Part shown: positions 1 to 4,479 of the stretch, in pieces
Layout: each line of letters opens with the position of its first letter
Numbering within the stretch: the stretch's first letter is position 1
Assembly: GCA_937874275.1 (NCBI GenBank)
Contig: CALNAU010000148.1
Location: forward strand, 1 to 5,169
Length of the DNA: 5,169 nucleotides
Origin: an uncultured Clostridia bacterium
GTDB lineage: Bacteria; Bacillota; Clostridia; Christensenellales; Aristaeellaceae
Direction: 5' to 3'
Made by a program: the position numbers and the translations under genes
The notes under the pieces: generated by a model
Database searches by the model: none
Told to the model about the DNA's origin: nothing
The model's input: only the letters and a program-made list of their open reading frames with translations

Positions 1-717
1 ATGACAGACAAACAGCATTCACTGATACAAGACGCCATCGCCTATTGCCGGCAGAGCCTGGTGCCGCGCATGTTGCCGCTGGCGGCGCTGGAACGTGGCA
101 CCGCGCAGGTGCTGGCGCTGGAAGAAGGCGCGCTGCTGCTATACGACCCTTCCTTTGAAGGGCACGTCCTCTGTTGGGATGATGAAAGCACGGCGCGCAG
201 GTTGCTGCGCAGCTTTCAGGCGAAAGAGTTGCTGATGATGGAGCATGTGACGCTGGAGGAAGAGGCCAGACAAATTCACGGCTTTGCCGGCGGCATGGTG
301 TGCTACAGCTGTGCCTACCTGTCGGGCGAGCCGGTCCCCGAGACGCTGCCGGTGATACTGCGCCTGCTATCGACGAATGATTTGCCCATGGTGGCCGCAC
401 AGCACCGCGGCCTTGACAAAGAGGTGCTGGCCTATGCCCTGCGGGAGGGGCGGCTGTTCGGCGGCTACATGGGGGAAGAACTGGTTGGGTTTATCGGCGT
501 GCATGATGAGGGTTCGCTGGGTATGCTCTATGTGCTGGAGTCGCACCGCCGCGGGGGGTATGCCCGGGCCATGGAGGCACAGCTCATCAACCAGCGCCTG
601 CAAAGGGGCGAGCGCGTCTTCGGCCAGATCCGGGTGGGCAACGAGGCCTCCATCGCGCTGCACCGCGGCATGGGCTATGCCATCGCCGATACCCCCGGCA
701 GCTGGCACTGGCAGTAA
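1..717 (+). CDS. GNAT-family N-acetyltransferase
   Basis: Predicted acetyl-CoA-dependent N-acetyltransferase of 238 residues, cytoplasmic, substrate unknown. The GNAT core is in the C-terminal half. Residues 151-170 form the beta strands leading into the fold (LFGGYMGEELVGFIGVHDEG). Residues 176-192 carry the acetyl-CoA pyrophosphate loop, with R183, G186 and A188 fitting the R/Q-x-x-G-x-G/A pattern. Residues 210-226 (IRVGNEASIALHRGMGY) match the N-x-x-S-x-x-L-x-x-x-x-G-Y segment that follows it. Residues 1-115 have no motif I recognise and probably form an N-terminal accessory domain. The protein ends in a Trp-rich tail (SWHWQ). The ATG is the first base of the window, so its ribosome site and promoter are not visible and a start further upstream cannot be excluded. 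The next gene starts 19 bases after the stop on the same strand, which suggests one transcript. The family call is firm; the substrate cannot be inferred. Confidence 0.85.
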   Translation: MTDKQHSLIQDAIAYCRQSLVPRMLPLAALERGTAQVLALEEGALLLYDPSFEGHVLCWDDESTARRLLRSFQAKELLMMEHVTLEEEARQIHGFAGGMVCYSCAYLSGEPVPETLPVILRLLSTNDLPMVAAQHRGLDKEVLAYALREGRLFGGYMGEELVGFIGVHDEGSLGMLYVLESHRRGGYARAMEAQLINQRLQRGERVFGQIRVGNEASIALHRGMGYAIADTPGSWHWQ

Positions 718-736
718 TTCTGTTATTGGAGGTAGC

Positions 737-1297
737 ATGAAACTCGTACTGATACGCCACGGTGCGGTGGACTATACGCCCGTCAACGTTCGCGGGTTCA
801 TTGGCCACGGGCGGGATTTGGCGCCCCTGAGCGAGGAGGGCATTCACCAGGCCGAGCGCGTGGCGCATGCGCCCGAGTTGGCCGGATGTCAGCTGATTCT
901 GGCGTCGCCCTATACCAGGGCAATGCAGACGGCGGCCATTATTTCCCGCGGTACCGGGCTTGATATCCACGTGGAGGTGGACCTGCACGAGTGGCTGCCG
1001 GACAAGACCTACCGCTACCTGAATTACAGCGAGCTGGATGCCCTGCGCGATGGCTACGCGCGGGCGCATGGCGTTTGCCCGCCGGGCACCACCTGCCGCT
1101 GGGAGACGGTAGACGAGATGAACGAGCGCCTCAAGCCCGTGCTTGACCGCTGGCTTTACAAGGGCTTTCAGCGCCTGGCCATGGTGTGCCACGGCATGGT
1201 CATCAGCCGCCTGACCGGCATCGCACAGGCGGAGCACTGCACGCCCTATGTGATTGACTACGACGAGCATCACCGTTTCCACGGCTTTGTAACCTGA
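737..1297 (+). CDS. Histidine phosphatase family protein (phosphoglycerate mutase-like)
   Basis: Predicted phosphohydrolase of 186 residues in the histidine phosphatase (branch 1, PGAM/CobC-like) superfamily, which works through a phosphohistidine intermediate. Visible active-site parts are R7-H8-G9 at the very N-terminus (H8 the nucleophile), R61 within SPYTRAMQTA, a likely acid E85 in LHEW, and H152-G153 in VCHGMVISRL, the second catalytic His. The segment LSEEGIHQAERV (31-42) matches the usual L-(T/S)-x-x-G-x-x-Q-A stretch. The length is normal for a small single-domain member. The ATG is supported by GGAGG at 728-732, four bases upstream, and RHG lies at the expected distance from it. The frame is open further upstream but that part overlaps the acetyltransferase and is not coding. 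It is probably co-transcribed with that gene. The substrate is unknown: the superfamily covers sugar phosphates, nucleotides, cobalamin precursors and phosphoproteins, and no cobalamin genes are nearby to support a CobC name. Confidence 0.88.
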   Translation: MKLVLIRHGAVDYTPVNVRGFIGHGRDLAPLSEEGIHQAERVAHAPELAGCQLILASPYTRAMQTAAIISRGTGLDIHVEVDLHEWLPDKTYRYLNYSELDALRDGYARAHGVCPPGTTCRWETVDEMNERLKPVLDRWLYKGFQRLAMVCHGMVISRLTGIAQAEHCTPYVIDYDEHHRFHGFVT

Positions 1298-1341
1298 GAC
1301 GTTTTATTGATGCGTGGCGCAGCATTTCCGGCGGCAGGGGC

Positions 1342-2205
1342 TTACAGCTCGTGCCGCTCCCTTTGTTTGGGGGCCAGCCATAGCAATGCGATGGTAAAGA
1401 CCATGACCGCCAGGATGTAGCACAGGTCGCGCATCAGGTCCCAGCTGGTGGTGTCCATGCCTTTAATAATTAGATGGGCTGTGATGTAGGCGACAGGGAT
1501 GAGGATGATTTTTTTCAGCACCTGGCGTATGTTCGGCTTATGGCGCATCGCGATGGCCAACGCGCCTGTCAATATCAGCAACCCAATCATCCCCAGCAGG
1601 TTGAAGGATAGCGGGGCGATGCGTGGCAGCAGGGCAAACGAGCCCTCCCCGTCAGGCGGGCCCAGCAGCAGCACGGCCTCTTCGTTGGGGTATACGTAGT
1701 ACACGCTGGGCGTGGTGCCCTTGGGGACGCTGATGTAGCTGGTGGTTTCAGCACCGTTCGGGTTTACGTTGAAATAGGTGATATACACTTTTGCGGACGT
1801 TTCGTCGGGGGATGTGACCACGCTGGTGTCAATGCCTGTGGCGCCAAGCCCCGTCACCTTCACGCGCCCATCCGCCGCCATCTCGGCCCGGGCCAGGCCG
1901 GGGGAAAAGCGGGCGTATTGCCGGTTGGTGACGTGGTACAGCGTGCCGGTGGCCAGCATCAGCACCACCGCCACCGCGAAGGCGGCCATGCGCCAGCGGC
2001 TGCGCCGCAGCTTGTGGGACAGCGCCTTGAAGGGCAGGGCGTCCACCGGCGCGATGGGTGTATCCTTTTTGATGTTTTCCAGCGCCGCTTGGCAGTCCGC
2101 GCAGCCGGGCAGGTGCTGCTCCACCGCGGCGCGGCTCTCTGTGGAACACATGTCCTCCGCGTACAGGGGCAATAAATCGCGGATGATGCCGCAATCGGTC
2201 TTCAT
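1342..2205 (-). CDS. Membrane anti-sigma factor with zf-HC2 zinc-finger domain
   Basis: Predicted 287-residue membrane anti-sigma factor that would hold the neighbouring ECF sigma factor inactive. The N-terminal cytoplasmic domain has the ZAS/zf-HC2 zinc pattern C5-x25-H31-x3-C35-x2-C38. A basic stretch (HKLRRSRWR, 64-72) precedes transmembrane segment 1 (about 73-90). About 110 residues (91-200) would then lie outside the membrane as a possible sensor domain, which I do not recognise. Three more membrane segments follow at about 202-220, 232-248 and 261-278. The loop RHKPNIRQVLKK and the tail KQRERHEL put positive charge on the inside, consistent with a four-pass, N-in topology. Many ZAS proteins have only one segment, so the C-terminal three-segment block is notable. 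The ATG overlaps the sigma stop codon (ATGA), and GGAGG at 2213-2217 (minus strand) sits seven bases ahead, so translation is probably coupled. The frame is open further upstream, but that stretch lies inside the sigma gene. The signal that releases sigma is unknown. Confidence 0.87.
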   Translation of the reverse strand: MKTDCGIIRDLLPLYAEDMCSTESRAAVEQHLPGCADCQAALENIKKDTPIAPVDALPFKALSHKLRRSRWRMAAFAVAVVLMLATGTLYHVTNRQYARFSPGLARAEMAADGRVKVTGLGATGIDTSVVTSPDETSAKVYITYFNVNPNGAETTSYISVPKGTTPSVYYVYPNEEAVLLLGPPDGEGSFALLPRIAPLSFNLLGMIGLLILTGALAIAMRHKPNIRQVLKKIILIPVAYITAHLIIKGMDTTSWDLMRDLCYILAVMVFTIALLWLAPKQRERHEL

Positions 2206-2687
2206 ATTTCTTCCTCCATGCTGTCGCGCAGCTTCTGCCGCGCGCGGTGATAGGTGACGCAGGCCCAGTTGGCCGTCTTGTGAAACAACCCGCCAATCTG
2301 CTGAAAGCTGAGGCCGCCCAGCACCCGCAGGCTGAACACCTCGCGGTATGGCTCGGGCAGCAGGTGCAGCGCCCGGTGGGCGCGCATGGCTTCCTCGCCG
2401 CGGTGAAACGTGGTCTCCAGGTCGGTCGGGTCCTCCGGCTCGGGCAGCGTCTCCAGGCTGACCTGCCTGCCCTGCCTGCGCAGGTGATCCAGGTAGAGGT
2501 TCTTGGCAATCCGGCACAGCCACACGCGCAGCTCGCACTCCCCGCGGAAGCGGTCGATGGCCGCCATCGCCTTCATGAAGGTATCGCTGGCAATGTCCTC
2601 GGCCAGCACCTTGTCGCGGCACAGCGCCAGCGCGTAGCGGTATACATCGCCAAAGTAGGCTTGCCATACCTGCTCAAACCCCTCCAC
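2202..2687 (-). CDS. ECF-type RNA polymerase sigma factor (sigma-70 family)
   Basis: Predicted 161-residue extracytoplasmic-function sigma factor that directs RNA polymerase to a stress or envelope regulon. Region 2 spans about residues 8-71 (core binding and -10 recognition, including AEDIASDTFMKA and WLCRIAKNLYLDHLRR). A variable acidic linker covers about 75-100, and region 4 about 103-155 (LPEPYREVFSLRVLGGLSFQQIG, then a helix-turn-helix ending TYHRARQKLRD) for -35 recognition. The length is typical of a minimal two-domain ECF factor. I chose the GTG at 2687 rather than the GTG at 2717, because a full-strength ribosome site (AAGGAGGTGA, 2692-2701 on the minus strand) lies directly before it and would be buried inside the coding region of the longer version; the ten extra residues are also not sigma-like. 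The stop overlaps the start of the anti-sigma gene, forming a two-gene operon. The regulon cannot be read from this window. Confidence 0.9.
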   Translation of the reverse strand: MEGFEQVWQAYFGDVYRYALALCRDKVLAEDIASDTFMKAMAAIDRFRGECELRVWLCRIAKNLYLDHLRRQGRQVSLETLPEPEDPTDLETTFHRGEEAMRAHRALHLLPEPYREVFSLRVLGGLSFQQIGGLFHKTANWACVTYHRARQKLRDSMEEEI

Positions 2688-2691
2688 CCTG

Positions 2692-2701
2692 TCACCTCCT
2701 T
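2692..2701 (-). promoter_or_regulatory. Strong ribosome binding site fixing the sigma factor start
   Basis: On the minus strand this reads AAGGAGGTGA, a near-complete complement of the 16S rRNA 3' end. The GGAGG core is seven bases from the GTG at 2687. Its position rules against the 30-base-longer start at 2717, which would place this site inside the reading frame. Confidence 0.85.
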
Positions 2702-2710
2702 CCCTTATCA

Positions 2711-2736
2711 GACGCACAGCATAACAAAATCTTACA
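2711..2736 (-). promoter_or_regulatory. Candidate ECF-type (autoregulatory) promoter for the sigma operon
   Basis: On the minus strand TGTAAG (2731-2736) and CGTC (2711-2714) are 16 bases apart. This resembles promoters of Bacillus-type ECF factors, which have TGaAAC/TGtAAC-like -35 and CGTC/CGTA-like -10 elements. The start would fall around 2702-2705, just ahead of the AAGGAGGTGA ribosome site, giving a very short leader. ECF factors often activate their own operon, so the position makes sense. The -35 lacks the final C of the AAC core and the match could be chance. It overlaps the candidate housekeeping -10, so the two promoters could not be occupied together. Confidence 0.3.
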
Positions 2737-2757
2737 AAGAATCGCCGATTGATTCAA
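2729..2757 (-). promoter_or_regulatory. Candidate housekeeping-type promoter for the sigma/anti-sigma operon
   Basis: On the minus strand a -35-like TTGAAT (2752-2757) is followed, after exactly 17 bases, by a -10-like TAAGAT (2729-2734). Each hexamer matches consensus at four of six positions. Transcription would start near 2722, giving a leader of about 35 bases that contains the ribosome site. Plausible by spacing, but the motifs are imperfect and there is no other support. Confidence 0.4.
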
Positions 2758-2821
2758 TATGGCATCCAACGGCCATGACATATATTTTACAATAGCCACT
2801 TCCAACGCCGGCTGCGCACCT

Positions 2822-2829
2822 GCTATAAT
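2822..2829 (+). promoter_or_regulatory. Extended -10 promoter element for the flavodiiron gene
   Basis: TGCTATAAT (2821-2829) is a perfect -10 hexamer, TATAAT at 2824-2829, preceded by a TGn extension. The predicted start is about 2836, leaving a leader of roughly 40 bases before the ATG at 2875. No good -35 is present; the best option 17-18 bases upstream is TTCCAA/TCCAAC around 2800-2806. This fits an extended -10 promoter that needs little -35 contact, or one helped by an activator. Confidence 0.65.
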
Positions 2830-2850
2830 CGGGCCGGATGACAGCCCGAT
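2828..2850. promoter_or_regulatory. Perfect inverted repeat overlapping the flavodiiron promoter (putative operator)
   Basis: ATCGGGC (2828-2834) and GCCCGAT (2844-2850) are exact reverse complements separated by nine bases. The left arm begins in the last two bases of the TATAAT box, and the spacer covers the predicted start site. Because much of the left arm would not be transcribed, a DNA site for a dimeric repressor is more likely than an RNA hairpin. I cannot assign it to a known regulator; it does not look like a Rex, Fur or PerR box. Confidence 0.45.
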
Positions 2851-2860
2851 GGGCGAAACG

Positions 2861-2866
2861 GGGAGG
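2861..2866 (+). promoter_or_regulatory. Ribosome binding site that includes the Tat signal in the flavodiiron protein
   Basis: GGGAGG lies eight bases before the ATG at 2875, near-ideal spacing. It matters because it supports the long form of the protein, with the twin-arginine signal, over any start nearer the catalytic domain. The next in-frame ATG is codon 26, already inside the hydrophobic segment. Confidence 0.8.
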
Positions 2867-2874
2867 TTTGTTGT

Positions 2875-4407
2875 ATGCAAACGGATGTCAGCAGGCGCAA
2901 TTTTATCAAGACGGTGGCCGCGGGTGCCGGCAGCGCGGCGGGCCTGACCATGCTGGGCGGGGTGCCCCAGGTGTTTGCGGCGCAGGCAGAGGCGGAAGCC
3001 CCGGCAGCGCCTGCCTTTGAGGGCAAGCCCAAGTTTGCCGGTGTACACAACGTGCGTCATATCTCCGAAGACCTCGTGTACCTGGGGGCGAGCGACAGCC
3101 GCCTGGCGCTGTTTGAAAACGTGTATACTATCCCGCGGGGCGTGAGCTATAATGCCTACCTGCTGCTGGATGAGAAGACCGTGCTGCTGGACACGGTGGA
3201 CCGCTCGGTCTCCGGTCAGTTCTTTGAAAACCTGGCCTACGCGCTTGGTGGCAGGCCACTTGACTACCTGATTGTCAACCACATGGAGCCCGACCATGCC
3301 TCCGCCGTCAGCGAGGTGCTGGTGCGCTGGCCGAGTGTACAGCTCATCTGCTCCAAGGCGGCCGAAGGGATGATGCGCCAGTTCTTCGGCTTTGAGGTGA
3401 GCGCCCACGGCTACACCGTGCAGGAGGGAGAACAGCTGGTGACCGGGCGGCACACCCTGCAGTTCGTGATGGCGCCCATGGTACACTGGCCCGAGGTGAT
3501 GATGACCTACGACATCACCGACCAGGTGCTGTTTTCGGCGGACGCGTTTGGCACCTTTGGCGCGCTTAACGGCAACCTGTTTGCCGACGAGGTGAATTTC
3601 GAGGCCGAGTGGCTGCCCGATGCCCGGCGCTACTATACCAACATCGTGGGCAAGTACGGCCCACAGGTGCAGGATGTGCTGAAAAAGGCCGCCGGCATCC
3701 CCATCAAGACCATCTGCCCGCTGCACGGTCCCATCTGGCGGGACAACCTGGGTTGGTTCATTGACCGCTACGACAAGTGGAGTCGCTACGCACCCGAGGA
3801 GGACGCCGTGGTGGTGGTCTATGGCTCGGTGTACGGCGGCACGGAAAACGCCGCCAAGGTGCTGGCTACCCGCCTGTCCCAGGGCGGCCTGCGCAACGTG
3901 GCGGTTTATGACGTGTCCAAGGTGCACGTCAGCGAATTGATTGCCGAGTGCTTCCGCTGCAGCCACCTGGTGCTGGCCAGCATCACCTACAACATGGACA
4001 TCTTCACCCCCATGAAGAACTTCATCGGCGATTTGGCGGCCCACAACCTGCAAAACCGGCGCTTCGCCCTGATCGAAAACGGCAGCTGGTCGCCCGTATC
4101 GGGCAGCCGCATGGCACAGGAGATGGGCAGCATGAAGGGCATGACGCAGGTGGGCGCGCTGGTCAGCATCCGCTCCACCACCAACGAGGAGAGCTTTGCC
4201 CAGTTGACGGCCCTGGCCGATGCGCTGCTGACCGACATGGGCCACGCGGCACCCGCCACCGCGGCCACCGAGCAGCCCGCGGCCCAGGCCACCAACCGCT
4301 GGGTGTGCACTGTGTGCGGTTATATCGAGGAGCGTGACGAGCTGCCCGATGACTTCACATGCCCTGTGTGCGGCGTGGGCAAGGACAAGTTCAAAAAGGT
4401 GGAATAA
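2875..4407 (+). CDS. Tat-signal-bearing flavodiiron protein with C-terminal short rubredoxin
   Basis: Predicted O2 and/or NO reductase of the flavodiiron (A-type flavoprotein) family, 510 residues. Domain order: (a) Tat-type signal, 1-38, with S6-R7-R8-N9-F10-I11-K12, a hydrophobic Ala/Gly/Leu stretch and AxA-type sites near 36-38; (b) an Ala/Pro/Glu-rich spacer to about 53; (c) a metallo-beta-lactamase-like diiron domain, about 54-305, with all six expected ligands H136, E138, D140, H204, D223 and H284 (motifs NHMEPDH, MVHWPE, FSADAFG, PLHGPIW); (d) a flavodoxin-like FMN domain, about 310-455, with phosphate loop GSVYGGTEN (317-325) and flavin loops around 369-384 and 401-410; (e) an Ala/Pro/Thr linker, about 456-474; (f) a short rubredoxin, 476-510, with C478, C481, C496 and C499 and only 14 residues between the Cys pairs. 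The rubredoxin would pass electrons to FMN and then the diiron site. It appears to be a single-gene unit, with its own promoter and a terminator. The enzyme family is certain. O2-versus-NO preference is not readable, and export is inferred from the signal alone. Confidence 0.93.
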   Translation: MQTDVSRRNFIKTVAAGAGSAAGLTMLGGVPQVFAAQAEAEAPAAPAFEGKPKFAGVHNVRHISEDLVYLGASDSRLALFENVYTIPRGVSYNAYLLLDEKTVLLDTVDRSVSGQFFENLAYALGGRPLDYLIVNHMEPDHASAVSEVLVRWPSVQLICSKAAEGMMRQFFGFEVSAHGYTVQEGEQLVTGRHTLQFVMAPMVHWPEVMMTYDITDQVLFSADAFGTFGALNGNLFADEVNFEAEWLPDARRYYTNIVGKYGPQVQDVLKKAAGIPIKTICPLHGPIWRDNLGWFIDRYDKWSRYAPEEDAVVVVYGSVYGGTENAAKVLATRLSQGGLRNVAVYDVSKVHVSELIAECFRCSHLVLASITYNMDIFTPMKNFIGDLAAHNLQNRRFALIENGSWSPVSGSRMAQEMGSMKGMTQVGALVSIRSTTNEESFAQLTALADALLTDMGHAAPATAATEQPAAQATNRWVCTVCGYIEERDELPDDFTCPVCGVGKDKFKKVE

Positions 4408-4426
4408 TCCTCCAATTCACAATAAG

Positions 4427-4464
4427 AAGGCTGCCGTGGGACAAACCCCACGTCAGCCTTTTCT
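4427..4464 (+). terminator. Factor-independent terminator after the flavodiiron gene, possibly bidirectional
   Basis: The stem pairs AAGGCTG (4427-4433) with CAGCCTT (4454-4460) and CGTGGG (4435-4440) with CCCACG (4447-4452), with one C/T mismatch between the two blocks and a six-base loop. TTTT (4459-4462) and CT follow on the plus strand. It lies 20 bases after the flavodiiron stop. On the minus strand the same hairpin is followed by a weaker T-rich run (TTCTTATT), so it may also end the convergent gene that stops at 4480. Confidence 0.85.
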
Positions 4465-4479
4465 CGGATTAGTGGTTAT

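Noticed and set aside
377..736. Upstream extension of the histidine phosphatase frame to 377
   Set aside because: It overlaps the acetyltransferase gene out of frame and encodes a Trp/Cys/Ala-rich sequence with no family resemblance. RHG at residues 7-9 from the ATG at 737 is the normal N-terminus.
587..1282. A 231-codon minus-strand frame opposite the phosphatase gene
   Set aside because: Antisense shadow with His/Ala/Gly/Arg-rich composition and no domain; the plus-strand genes have clear catalytic motifs.
1298..1341. Possible terminator between the convergent phosphatase and anti-sigma genes
   Set aside because: Only a 4-bp TGCG/CGCA stem is seen, with no adjacent T-run after the hairpin on the plus strand. 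Not strong enough to annotate.
2206..2667. Upstream extension of the anti-sigma frame to 2667
   Set aside because: The extension lies inside the sigma factor gene in another frame and reads as Arg/Pro/Ala-rich noise. The ATGA overlap and GGAGG at 2213-2217 mark the true start at 2205.
2757..2783. Inverted repeat ATGGC-N8-GCCAT with flanking ATATG/CATAT in the divergent region
   Set aside because: The arms are only five bases and the two nested pairs are out of register. In an AT-rich intergenic stretch this is likely chance, and it is much weaker than the repeat at 2828-2850.
2247..2795. A 182-codon plus-strand frame crossing the sigma gene and the divergent promoter region
   Set aside because: Mostly antisense to the sigma gene. 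Its Gln/Val/Leu-rich translation matches nothing and it runs through the control region.
2692..4245. A 517-codon open frame on the minus strand opposite the flavodiiron gene
   Set aside because: It is fully antisense to a gene with complete family motifs. Its translation is low-complexity (rich in His, Gln, Ala, Gly), has no recognisable domain, and is the kind of long open frame that high-GC codon bias creates.
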